From the NCBI GenBank assembly GCA_029262235.1, contig JAJCZU010000004.1, positions 1,055,231-1,119,230 on the forward strand: a stretch of 64,000 nucleotides of DNA, read 5' to 3'. This stretch comes from Candidatus Eiseniibacteriota bacterium. Lineage in GTDB: Bacteria; Orphanbacterota; Orphanbacteria; Orphanbacterales; Orphanbacteraceae. Numbering within the stretch: position 1 is the stretch's first letter; the number at the start of each line of letters is the position of its first letter. The position numbers were made by a program, and so were the translations under genes. The notes beneath the pieces are model-generated. The model had not been told where the DNA came from. It did not search any database and saw nothing but the letters and a program-made list of their open reading frames with translations. Below are positions 1 through 7,986 of the stretch, piece by piece.

Positions 1-822
1 TCAGCTCTTCGTTCCCCTGTGCCAGTAGCGGCCGTCTCCGCGCTCCCGATCCATCGCGATCAGATTCGCCATGCCCCCGATTCCCACGCGAATGCAGTCG
101 GTAATGTTCTCCTCGAAGTTGATGATCTCTTCTGTCGGGTGCCAGGGCACGACGTCCGAAACCGTGCAGATCGAGCCCGTGCGCAGGCCGAACAGGCCGC
201 CGAGCGTAAAGATCGTGCCGTTCTCCATCTCGATATGCTTCGCGCCCATCGCGATGGCGTCGCGGAGCCTGTCCTTCTTCGAGGGGAGCAGGTAGCCGCC
301 ATGCGACATGGAAGCCAGGTCATCGTTCACGAGAACCTTGTTTTCGGCGTAGAAGGCGTCCACGGAGTACGTGAGGCCCACGTGGTACGGCGCGGCGGCC
401 TTTTCGGCGCTTTCGATCAGCGCCAGCACGACCTCGTGATGCGCGACAGCGGGGTAGGTCGGCCAGGCGTATTGGGGCGTGGTGCCGTCGGCACGGATCG
501 CGCCGCTCGAGATCACGAAATCCCCTTTATTCGCATCACCCATGCCTCCGCTCGTCCCGACACGCAGAAACGTGTGGCTGCCGACGTTCGCGAGCTCCTC
601 GAGCACCACCGCCGTCGAGGGGCCGCCGACACCCGTGGAGGCGACGGTGACGCGCGTATCGCCGATCAGGGAGTTATAGACACGGAATTCGCGCAGCGAC
701 GTCACGAGGTCGCCTCCGCCCAGAAGGTCGACGATCTTGTCGACACGTTCCGGCTCGCCGCAGAAAAAGACGTATTCGCCGACATCGCCCTTCTTGAGGC
801 GTGTGATCAGCTGTTCTTCCAT
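1..822 (-). CDS. Uridine/purine nucleoside phosphorylase family protein
   Basis: A 273-residue protein of the PNP/UDP phosphorylase superfamily, which cleaves nucleosides with phosphate to give a free base and ribose-1-phosphate in the cytoplasm. Visible motifs are the phosphate-binding GTSGGM segment near residue 90 and an acidic EMENGTIF segment near residue 198, which matches the nucleoside-binding EME motif of uridine phosphorylases. Length is typical for the family. The ATG is preceded by GGAGAG on the minus strand. A perfect small inverted repeat (840-854) lies just upstream of the ribosome binding site. The gene is divergent from the next operon. Substrate (uridine, purine or other) cannot be settled from motifs; uridine phosphorylase is the best guess. 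Confidence 0.85.
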   Translation of the reverse strand: MEEQLITRLKKGDVGEYVFFCGEPERVDKIVDLLGGGDLVTSLREFRVYNSLIGDTRVTVASTGVGGPSTAVVLEELANVGSHTFLRVGTSGGMGDANKGDFVISSGAIRADGTTPQYAWPTYPAVAHHEVVLALIESAEKAAAPYHVGLTYSVDAFYAENKVLVNDDLASMSHGGYLLPSKKDRLRDAIAMGAKHIEMENGTIFTLGGLFGLRTGSICTVSDVVPWHPTEEIINFEENITDCIRVGIGGMANLIAMDRERGDGRYWHRGTKS

Positions 823-839
823 GATTCTCTCCAGGGAAC

Positions 840-854
840 GGGCGGAATCCGCCC
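840..854. promoter_or_regulatory. Perfect inverted repeat GGGCGG-AAT-CCGCCC in the leader of the phosphorylase gene
   Basis: Six-base arms separated by three bases, 18 nt upstream of the phosphorylase start codon. On the plus strand it is followed by TTTT. No plus-strand gene ends here, so it is more likely an operator or leader hairpin of the minus-strand gene than a terminator. The remaining 823-1054 gap holds only this repeat and the plus-strand promoter at 970-999. Confidence 0.35.
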
Positions 855-969
855 TTTTCAGGTACCATCAAGCGGGTTTCGAGGCCGAAATCGTACGCCG
901 GGCCCCCGATTCGCGTCAACCGGCGGAAATGACGACGAATGAGCCCCGCGAAGCCCCCTGAGGGAAGGG

Positions 970-999
970 TTGACAGGTTTGAGTCAATTTCTGTATTAT
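970..999 (+). promoter_or_regulatory. Sigma70-type promoter for the small secreted protein/regulator operon
   Basis: TTGACA (970-975), an 18-nt spacer and TATTAT (994-999) lie about 55 nt before the start of the small secreted protein gene. This is one of the best promoter matches in the window. It would drive both that gene and the TPR-sigma54 activator gene behind it. Confidence 0.65.
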
Positions 1000-1054
1000 C
1001 ATCTCTGTACAGGTTTAACTATGTCAGCCGCAAGGCTGGACGAGAGGTGAGCGC

Positions 1055-1363
1055 ATGTTCATGAAATGCAAAGACCTGTCTCCCATTTTAGCGCTCCTGC
1101 TAATCTTCACGCTTCTCCTGATCCCGACGGGCAGTTATGCCGGTCCCGGGGGAGACGGGTGCAGCCGTAACTGGACTACATTGACCAGCACGGAAGACGC
1201 CGGTGGAGGAGATCCCGACAATCCCGTCCCGGTGGACGGCGATGATGGCGATCGCTATCAGAGTGGCATTTCTTCGGCGTATATCGGCGATGACAGTGCT
1301 TCGAGCGATCTGGATCTGCTTAAGGTAATCAACGACCTGCTCGGTGCGCTCTCTCTGCTGTAA
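1055..1363 (+). CDS. Small secreted Asp/Gly-rich protein of unknown function
   Basis: A 102-residue protein I do not recognise. It starts with a classic signal peptide: MFMKCKD, a Leu/Ile-rich hydrophobic core and a probable signal peptidase site after SYA (around residue 29). The mature part is short, rich in Gly, Asp and Ser (GGGDPDNPVPVDGDDGD), with one Cys, and ends in a leucine-rich amphipathic tail (LLKVINDLLGALSLL). The gene has its own good promoter and ends 26 nt before the TPR-sigma54 activator gene, so the two are very probably co-transcribed. The pairing suggests a signal, cargo or regulatory partner of the activator, but nothing in the sequence proves that. Export is well supported; function is unknown. 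Confidence 0.7.
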   Translation: MFMKCKDLSPILALLLIFTLLLIPTGSYAGPGGDGCSRNWTTLTSTEDAGGGDPDNPVPVDGDDGDRYQSGISSAYIGDDSASSDLDLLKVINDLLGALSLL

Positions 1364-1389
1364 CCCCAGGGATACGGCGGGAGTGACCC

Positions 1390-4300
1390 GTGGCCCACGA
1401 AGATAAGAAAAAACAGATCGCCCGGGAGCTCGACGCTTTGGAGCACTCGGGCGTTTCTGCGTCCGAGCGCCTCGCCCGCCTGCGCCGCGTAGGGGATCTC
1501 TACTACTCGATCGGACAGTTTCAGGAAGCCGAAGAAAAGCTGCGCGAGTTCCGGGAAGAAGGCGTGGCCGCGGGCAGACTCTCCGGAACCGAAGCCGCCA
1601 CACTTCATCTCCAGGAAATCTGGTGCTTCTACGAGCGCGGCGACTACGACGGCGTGGAACGCCGCATCAGCGATCTCGAACCGGCTCTTTCCAGGCTGCC
1701 GGAGAATGATCGCGCCTCGCTTCTTGCGGAAATGAACGTGTTGAACGGCTACCTCGCCATTCGCCGCGGTCGCTACGAGGACGCGCTCAAGTACTGCGAT
1801 CAGGCGTTCACGACACTGCAGAACACGGACGATCATGCGGCGCTCGCCAAGGTACACATTCTCTACGGCCACGGCTATTTCCGGAGCGGTGATCTCACCC
1901 GCGCGCGCGAATTTTATGAAGACGGGCTCGCGAGCGCGCGCCGCGCGGCCGATCCGATCCGACTCGTGCAGGCCAACATCAACCTTGCCCTCGTCTGCAA
2001 GGAGCTCGGCGACACGCGTCGCGCGCTCTATCTGCTCGAGCAGGCGAACGAAATCCTGAAAAATTCGGGCATCTATCTCTATCGCGGTCACGTGATGCTG
2101 AACATGGCCGTGATCCAGACGCACCGCGGCCAGCTCCAGCTCGCCGACGAGTCGTACCGGAACGCGCTTCGCATCTATCAGCAGACGGGGCAGCAGAACG
2201 GGATCGTGCTTGCGCGGATCGGGATCGCGCGCGTGCATATGCTGCGCGGTGCGCTGGACGAAGCGCGCGCGCTCATGACCGAGACGCTGGCGACCTGTCA
2301 GGAGCACGGCTATCTGCGCGAGGAAGTGCTGCTGCGTCGCGACCTTGCGGATCTGGAGCGATCGTCCGGCAGTGCGTCGCAGGCGCTCACGCTGTATCAT
2401 GCCGCCCTCACCATTGCGGAGCCGCTCGGAAAAACGTCGGAACATGTCGTGCAGATCGGGCGGAGAATCGGACTCACGCATCTTCGCCTCGGCGATTACG
2501 ACGCGGCCGAAGTCGCGCTTCGTGAAGCGCTTCTGGTCGGCCGCAAGATCGGCGAACGATACGAAGAAGCGATCCTGCTCTGCGCGCTCGGCTCCGTCGC
2601 GGCGCATGCGGAAAAATGGGACGAGTTCGAGTCGCTCTTTCAGCAGGGCCTCGAGCTGCTGCGCCGTATGGGCGAGCGCATCGAACGCGCGAAGGCGCTC
2701 GTGCGCCGTGTGCGGCTTCGGCCGCAGGGCAAAACCGAGATCGCCGAATCACAGCTCGAACTCACCGAGGCGCGGCGCGTGTTTCTCGAAGCCGGCGTCC
2801 CCGACTGGGTCGGCAAGACGCGGCTCGAGGAGGCGCGCATCTATTGTGAAGCGGGCGAGATGGCGAAAGGCGAGCAGTCGATGGGGCTCGCGGAAAAGCA
2901 GTTTCTGGAAACCGGCAATTCCCGCCTGCTCGGCCAGGTCGAAACGCTCCGGCGCTCGATCGAAGCGCGCATTGTCGAACGCGCCGTCAGCAAGCGAAAC
3001 GATCATCTCGCAATTCACGACATTCTTCCCGCATCGGCAACGACGTCCGACCTCAAGGGGCTGCTGGCCGATCTCGTAGGCCGTACCGGGAGCGACCGCG
3101 GGATCCTGCTTTTCCGCGAAGACGACGAAGGTTCGTTCATCGAACGGGCCGTGCGCGGTCTGCGTCAGCGGGAAGCCGGCAACATTCGAGGCGTTCTCGC
3201 GCCGATCTTCGAGTCCGCGTTCGAAGCGGGCATTCCGTTCCTTACGATGTCGGCCGGGAACGATCCGCGCCTCCCCGCGCGCGTGCCCGACGGCACGCTG
3301 CCCGTACGCAGCCTGCTGATCGTGCCGTTCAAAACCGAGACCGATGTCACAGGCATTATCTACCTCGACCGGTTCGAGAACCGCGACCCGTTCGGCTCGC
3401 GGGAGCTCGACCTCGTGGTTGGCCTCGTTCGTTCCGAGCGTTTCTTCCTGTCGCTGCTCTCTTCACGCCAGCGCGAGCTGGTCGAAGAGAACAGCCGCCT
3501 CAGAATGCAGGTATCGCAGGGACACTTCGACGAAATCGTCACGCAGAGCGAGCGCATGTATGAAGTGCTCGAGCTGGTCCGCAAAGTGGCGTCCACGAAC
3601 GTGACCGTTCTGATTCAGGGCGAAACCGGAACAGGCAAGCAGCTCGTGACGAAAGCCGTGCACGGCGAATCGCCGCGCCGCGACCGCACGCTCTACAGCA
3701 TCAACTGCGCCACGCTCCCCGAGCAGCTGCTCGAAAGCGAACTGTTCGGCCATATCGCCGGCTCGTTCACGGGCGCGAACCGCGACAAGACCGGTCTTCT
3801 CATGGAAGCGTCGGGGTCGTCCGTTTTTCTCGATGAGATCGACAAGATGAAAGTCGGCGTGCAGTCGAAGCTTCTGACTGTTCTCGAGGACAAGAGGATT
3901 CGCCCGATCGGATCGAACGAATACTTCGACGTGGACGTTCGTTTCATCTGCGCGTCGAATCGCGATCTGAAGAGGGAGGTCGAGGAGGGGCGCTTCCTCG
4001 AAGATCTCTACTACCGGTTGAACACGATCAAGATTGATCTGCCTCCGCTCCGGGAACGCGTGGAGGACATTCTGCTGCTCGCCCAGTATTTCCTGCGCGT
4101 CTTTGCGGCGGAGATGGGGAAAGAGACGCCTCGCATCGACGAACGGGCGTCGCAGGCGCTGCTTCAGTTCTCATGGCCGGGAAACGTACGTGAACTGCGA
4201 AGCGAAATGCGTCGCGTGATCGTGCTTCACGACGGTGGTCCCCTCACCGTGAGTTCGTTCTCGCCGGCGATTACGACCTTCACGGCCAGCCAGGCAGAAA

Positions 4301-4482
4301 GCCGCAGGATCGCGGCGGTACCCGGCGAAGGCCCGCTCAAAGAGCAGGTGGATCGCTTCGAACGACAGCTTCTCGAGCAGTACCTGAAGGAGCACGACGG
4401 CAACGTTTCGAGCATGGCTCGCGACCTCGGCATTTCGCGCTGGGGGCTTCACAAGAAACTCGAACGCCACGGTCTTCGCTGA
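1390..4482 (+). CDS. TPR-GAF-AAA+ sigma54-dependent transcriptional activator
   Basis: A 1030-residue cytoplasmic enhancer-binding protein. Residues about 30-530 are tandem TPR-like helical repeats, about 555-690 a GAF-like sensory domain, about 715-955 a sigma54-interaction AAA+ domain, and 985-1030 a Fis-type helix-turn-helix (GNVSSMARDLGISRWGLHKK). The AAA+ part shows Walker A GETGTGKQ (residue 744), the sigma54-contact loop as GSFTGA (about 791; usual form GAFTGA) and Walker B VFLDEID (about 814). There is no receiver domain, so input must come through TPR or GAF rather than phosphorylation. The GTG start follows a GGCGGGAG ribosome site. It sits 26 nt behind the small secreted protein gene. 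Ligand and target promoters are unknown. Confidence 0.9.
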   Translation: MAHEDKKKQIARELDALEHSGVSASERLARLRRVGDLYYSIGQFQEAEEKLREFREEGVAAGRLSGTEAATLHLQEIWCFYERGDYDGVERRISDLEPALSRLPENDRASLLAEMNVLNGYLAIRRGRYEDALKYCDQAFTTLQNTDDHAALAKVHILYGHGYFRSGDLTRAREFYEDGLASARRAADPIRLVQANINLALVCKELGDTRRALYLLEQANEILKNSGIYLYRGHVMLNMAVIQTHRGQLQLADESYRNALRIYQQTGQQNGIVLARIGIARVHMLRGALDEARALMTETLATCQEHGYLREEVLLRRDLADLERSSGSASQALTLYHAALTIAEPLGKTSEHVVQIGRRIGLTHLRLGDYDAAEVALREALLVGRKIGERYEEAILLCALGSVAAHAEKWDEFESLFQQGLELLRRMGERIERAKALVRRVRLRPQGKTEIAESQLELTEARRVFLEAGVPDWVGKTRLEEARIYCEAGEMAKGEQSMGLAEKQFLETGNSRLLGQVETLRRSIEARIVERAVSKRNDHLAIHDILPASATTSDLKGLLADLVGRTGSDRGILLFREDDEGSFIERAVRGLRQREAGNIRGVLAPIFESAFEAGIPFLTMSAGNDPRLPARVPDGTLPVRSLLIVPFKTETDVTGIIYLDRFENRDPFGSRELDLVVGLVRSERFFLSLLSSRQRELVEENSRLRMQVSQGHFDEIVTQSERMYEVLELVRKVASTNVTVLIQGETGTGKQLVTKAVHGESPRRDRTLYSINCATLPEQLLESELFGHIAGSFTGANRDKTGLLMEASGSSVFLDEIDKMKVGVQSKLLTVLEDKRIRPIGSNEYFDVDVRFICASNRDLKREVEEGRFLEDLYYRLNTIKIDLPPLRERVEDILLLAQYFLRVFAAEMGKETPRIDERASQALLQFSWPGNVRELRSEMRRVIVLHDGGPLTVSSFSPAITTFTASQAESRRIAAVPGEGPLKEQVDRFERQLLEQYLKEHDGNVSSMARDLGISRWGLHKKLERHGLR

Positions 4483-4525
4483 ACCCTTTGACGGGTTGCT
4501 TCACTTTTCAATCCTCTCTTATTCC

Positions 4526-4554
4526 TTGCCGCGCATCCGGGCTGTTGGTACCCT
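4526..4554 (+). promoter_or_regulatory. Possible promoter of the ETF-QO gene
   Basis: TTGCCG (4526-4531), 17-nt spacer, TACCCT (4549-4554), 53 nt before the ETF-QO start. The -10 shares its TA and final T with other candidate promoters here. A weak match, supported mainly by spacing and position. Confidence 0.35.
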
Positions 4555-4607
4555 GTCCGCATCGCTAACCGCTTACGAGCGCACACACTGCAGGGAGTCG
4601 ACCCTTC

Positions 4608-6302
4608 ATGCCTCCAGAAAGAGAAGTCCTCGAAGTCGATGTGCTTTTCGTCGGAGCCGGCCCCGCATCGCTTGCCGGGTCGATCCATCTCGCGAAGAGA
4701 ATCAAAGCTCACAACGAAACCGCGGAATCGACCGGCGCGAAGAAAATCGAAGAGCCATTCATCGGCATCATCGAAAAGGGAGCCGAGGTCGGCGCTCATT
4801 CCCTCTCCGGCGCCGTGTTCGACCCGAAGCCGCTCCGCGAGCTGATTCCCGATCATAAGGAGAAGGGGTGTCCGATCGAGGCCGAAGTCTCGAAGGACGA
4901 ACTCTACTTCCTGACGGACAAGGGAAAGATCAAAGCCCCGATCACACCGCCCCCGCTCAAGAATCACGGGTACTACGTCGTTTCGCTCGGCGATCTCACG
5001 AAGTGGCTTGCGGAACAGGCCGAAGCGGAGGGCATCGAAGTGTTCCCCACGTTCCCCGGCACGGAAGTGCTCGAGGAGAACGGCAAGGTCATCGGCATTC
5101 GCACGCAGGACAAGGGGATCGACAAAGAGGGGAACCACAAGCCGAACTATCAGCCTGGCGCCGATTTCACTTCCCCCGTTACCGTTTTCGGAGAAGGCAC
5201 GCGCGGCAGCCTCGCGAAACAGCTGTTCGCGAAGCATCCCGAGCTCATGAAGGACCGGAACCCGATGGTTTACGGTTTAGGAGTGAAGGAAGTGTGGAAG
5301 GTTCCGCCGGGGCGCATCAAGCCGGGCGAAGTCATTCACACAATGAATTATCCGCTGAAAACCGACACGTACGGCGGCGGATGGATTTACGGCATGAAGG
5401 ACGATCATGTTTCGATCGGCCTCGTCGTCGGTCTCGACTACAAAGACCCGTTCATGGACCCGCACGCGAAGTTTCAGGAATGGAAACAGCACCCGCTGCT
5501 GAGCGACCTGCTCGACGGCGGCGAAATGGTCAGCTACGGCGCGAAGTCGATGCCGCTCGGCGGTTACTTCTCCGTTCCGCAGCTCAGTATGGACGGGGCG
5601 ATTTTCTGCGGCGATACGGCGTCGATGCTGAACCCGATGCGCCTCAAGGGCATCCACACGGCGATGCAGTCCGGCATGTTCGCGGCCGACGCGATCTTCG
5701 AAGCGATGCTCTCCGGCGATTACACCCGCGCGTCACTCAAGAAGTACGACACGCTGGTCGAGCAGAGCTGGATCACGACCGAGCTCAAGTCGTCGCGCAA
5801 TTTTCACCAGGGTTTCGAAAACGGACTCTGGTCGGGCCTCATCAATACGAGCGTATCGTTTCTGAACGGCGGCGCCGGACTCAAGAACAGGATGTCCGCG
5901 AAAGCCGGCCACGAGCGCATGGAAACGATTCAGGAATACTATGGTGCGCAGAAAGCACCGCCCCCACCGAAGCAGTTCGACGGGAAGCTCACGTTCGATA
6001 AGTTAACCGACCTGTTCAAATCGGGCACAGAGCATCTCGAGGATCAGCCTGCCCATCTCAAAATTCTGGAGCCGGACATCTGTTCGAATCGATGCACGAA
6101 AGAGTACGGGAACCCCTGTGAGCGCTTCTGCCCTGCGAATGTCTACGTATGGGAGCAGGACGCGAATGACGGCAAGGGGAAAGTGCGCATCGATTTTGCT
6201 AACTGTGTCCATTGCAAGACCTGCGACATCATGGACCCCTACCAGATCATCAACTGGACGACGCCGGAAGGTGGCGGGGGGCCGCAGTATGAAAAGCTCT
6301 AG
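4608..6302 (+). CDS. Electron transfer flavoprotein-ubiquinone oxidoreductase (ETF-QO)
   Basis: A 564-residue flavoprotein that passes electrons from reduced electron transfer flavoprotein to the membrane quinone pool, linking fatty acid and amino acid dehydrogenases to respiration. The N-terminus has the FAD-binding stretch VLFVGAGPASLAGSIHLA followed by EKGAEVGAHSLSGAVFDP. The C-terminus carries the single 4Fe-4S cluster: a Cys in FCPANVY (about residue 507) and NCVHCKTCD (about 532-540), followed by the near-invariant PEGGGGPQY end. Length and motifs match bacterial and mitochondrial ETF-QO along the whole chain. The start has GGGAG upstream. The electron-transfer flavoprotein genes are not in this window. 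It is likely monocistronic or grouped only with the following barrel gene. Confidence 0.96.
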   Translation: MPPEREVLEVDVLFVGAGPASLAGSIHLAKRIKAHNETAESTGAKKIEEPFIGIIEKGAEVGAHSLSGAVFDPKPLRELIPDHKEKGCPIEAEVSKDELYFLTDKGKIKAPITPPPLKNHGYYVVSLGDLTKWLAEQAEAEGIEVFPTFPGTEVLEENGKVIGIRTQDKGIDKEGNHKPNYQPGADFTSPVTVFGEGTRGSLAKQLFAKHPELMKDRNPMVYGLGVKEVWKVPPGRIKPGEVIHTMNYPLKTDTYGGGWIYGMKDDHVSIGLVVGLDYKDPFMDPHAKFQEWKQHPLLSDLLDGGEMVSYGAKSMPLGGYFSVPQLSMDGAIFCGDTASMLNPMRLKGIHTAMQSGMFAADAIFEAMLSGDYTRASLKKYDTLVEQSWITTELKSSRNFHQGFENGLWSGLINTSVSFLNGGAGLKNRMSAKAGHERMETIQEYYGAQKAPPPPKQFDGKLTFDKLTDLFKSGTEHLEDQPAHLKILEPDICSNRCTKEYGNPCERFCPANVYVWEQDANDGKGKVRIDFANCVHCKTCDIMDPYQIINWTTPEGGGGPQYEKL

Positions 6303-6344
6303 ACGTTACAACAGATCGTCAGTCCACTGAGCGAGGAGGAGTTC

Positions 6345-7286
6345 ATGAATCGATTGCCTTTTGACCGGCCGCTGGCAGCGCTGTTCTGTCTGGCCGCCGC
6401 GCTCCTGCTGTTTGCGCCGGATGCCGAAGCGCAGCTGGAGGACCAGCTCTCGGCCTACACGGGAGTAAATGCTGAAGGGTATCTCGGTCCGCTCGCGGAT
6501 GCGTTCGGATCGAACCTGAACAGCGGGCTCTATCACACGGCTTCGATCGGCGGCTTCGGACCGCAGGTCAGCCTCGAAATCAAGGCGATGGCCGTGAAGT
6601 TCGGTGACAGCGACAGGTTCTTCACCGCACAGACCGAAGGCTTCTTCGTCGGCGCGGAGTCGGGGGAAGCGCCCACCGTTGTGGGGCCGACCGAAGGCAC
6701 CACGGTGGAAGGGGACGGGGGCGCGATGTACACGTTCCCGGGCGGCTTCGACATCAGCTCGTTCGGGCTCGCGGCTCCGCAGATTCGGATCGGCGCCGTT
6801 GCCGGTACGGAAGTGCTGTTTCGCTACTTCGCAGCGGAATTCGGATCGGAAGACGAGAGCACCGAGCTCGGCGACGTGAGTCTGTTCGGCTTCGGCGTTC
6901 GGCACAGCATTTCGCAGTATCTCGGGCCGGTATTCCCGGTTGCGATCTCCGCGGGTTTCTTCTATCAGACTCTCGATGTCGGCAAGACGGCGTCGGGAGC
7001 GGACTTCATTGCGTCCGAGGCGCTTTCGGTCGGCGTGCAGGCCAGCAAGGACTTCGGTTTTCTCGAGCCTTACGCCGGCCTTTCGTTCGACAACTTCAAT
7101 ATGGACGTGACCTACGACAGCGATTCGGATGATTCGGAAGATCCGATCAAGTTGAGCTTCGAATCGCAGAAGACGGCGCATCTCGCGATGGGGCTGACGC
7201 TCAAGGTTCCGTTCGTAAGCGTGAACGGCGAGTTCAATATCGCCGGTCAGAACAGCTTCGCCGTCGGCCTCGCGGTCGGGAATTAG
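6345..7286 (+). CDS. Predicted outer-membrane beta-barrel protein
   Basis: A 313-residue exported protein with a signal peptide ending in an AEAQL-type site (about residue 27). The mature chain alternates hydrophobic and polar residues with many Gly and aromatic residues, and has repeated short segments such as GVRHSISQYLGPVFPVAIS and GLTLKVPFVSVNGEFNIAG, which fit transmembrane beta strands. A DSDSDDSEDP acidic loop lies near residue 262. A strong GAGGAGGAG ribosome site precedes the ATG. The next gene follows after 12 nt, so they probably form a pair. I do not recognise a named family; a porin-like or structural outer-membrane role is an inference from composition. Confidence 0.65.
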   Translation: MNRLPFDRPLAALFCLAAALLLFAPDAEAQLEDQLSAYTGVNAEGYLGPLADAFGSNLNSGLYHTASIGGFGPQVSLEIKAMAVKFGDSDRFFTAQTEGFFVGAESGEAPTVVGPTEGTTVEGDGGAMYTFPGGFDISSFGLAAPQIRIGAVAGTEVLFRYFAAEFGSEDESTELGDVSLFGFGVRHSISQYLGPVFPVAISAGFFYQTLDVGKTASGADFIASEALSVGVQASKDFGFLEPYAGLSFDNFNMDVTYDSDSDDSEDPIKLSFESQKTAHLAMGLTLKVPFVSVNGEFNIAGQNSFAVGLAVGN

Positions 7287-7298
7287 GGAGTGGCGAAC

Positions 7299-7910
7299 AT
7301 GAAAAACACCATACGGAAAATCGTACTGCTGACGTGCCTCGTGTTTCTGACCGGGGGCGAAAGCTGCGTTGTCGATCAGAAGATCATCGACGTGGTTTTG
7401 AAAGAGAAGGTTTGCGCCGTGTTCTCGGAAGACAGCGCGGACCAGGAGTACATGACGACGGAAACGGTCGACTACGCGCAGGAGATCGACCAGATCCTCG
7501 CGGATCACGACTACTCGCGCACCGATATCGCGAAGTTGACGGTCGAGGGGGGCGCTTACGGCGTCGTCTCACTCCCCGACGGCTCCGACTGGGAAATCAC
7601 GGGCAGCGTGAACGTGCGCCGGGTCGATCTCGGCGGTTCGCCCGTCGTGCTGATCAACTACGCGAGCGAAGACCTGCGGCCGCTGATCGGCAAGATGAAG
7701 CCGGCGTCGCTGAACGCGGCGGGTGTCAACCTGCTGAACGCGGCGGTGGCGGATTATCTGAACGGCAGCGACCCAGTGCTCGAATTCATTTCGATGGGCA
7801 CGGTCGACCCCGATCCGTCCGAACAGAACCGCATTGTCTTCGAGTGGAAGGCGTGGGTGGAATTCGCCGTGACTCTGCAGGAAGAGCTCGACGTGTTCGA
7901 TCCGATCTAG
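7299..7910 (+). CDS. Exported protein of unknown function
   Basis: A 203-residue protein with a short signal peptide (MKNTIRKIVLLTCLVFLTGG) followed by ESCVVDQK. GESC is a poor lipobox, so whether it is lipidated is doubtful. The mature part is acidic with a mixed alpha/beta look; I recognise no domain. ATG 7299 is preferred over the in-frame GTG at 7290 because GGGAG lies 8 nt upstream of it and the GTG overlaps that site. It follows the barrel gene closely and ends before a strong terminator, so the two likely act together at the outer membrane. Confidence 0.6.
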   Translation: MKNTIRKIVLLTCLVFLTGGESCVVDQKIIDVVLKEKVCAVFSEDSADQEYMTTETVDYAQEIDQILADHDYSRTDIAKLTVEGGAYGVVSLPDGSDWEITGSVNVRRVDLGGSPVVLINYASEDLRPLIGKMKPASLNAAGVNLLNAAVADYLNGSDPVLEFISMGTVDPDPSEQNRIVFEWKAWVEFAVTLQEELDVFDPI

Positions 7911-7937
7911 AGCGATCGCCGATCGCATGATGATTCC

Positions 7938-7986
7938 AGGCGGCTCCGGCCTCACCCTTCGCGGGTGTCCGGGGCCGCCTTTTTTT
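7938..7986 (+). terminator. Strong intrinsic terminator
   Basis: AGGCGGC...GCCGCCT arms extend through TCCGG/CCGGG and CACCC/GGGTG around a TTCGC loop, about 17 pairs in all with a small interior bulge, followed by seven T residues. It closes the barrel/exported-protein unit. The stop codon of the convergent ATP-grasp gene lies in the T-tract. Confidence 0.9.

Noticed and set aside
19-942. 307-codon plus-strand frame opposite the phosphorylase
   Set aside because: The minus-strand protein has the phosphorylase motifs and a ribosome site; the plus frame has neither.
6306-7508. 400-codon minus-strand frame
   Set aside because: Opposite the barrel and exported-protein genes, which have signal peptides and strong ribosome sites; its composition is that of a shadow frame.
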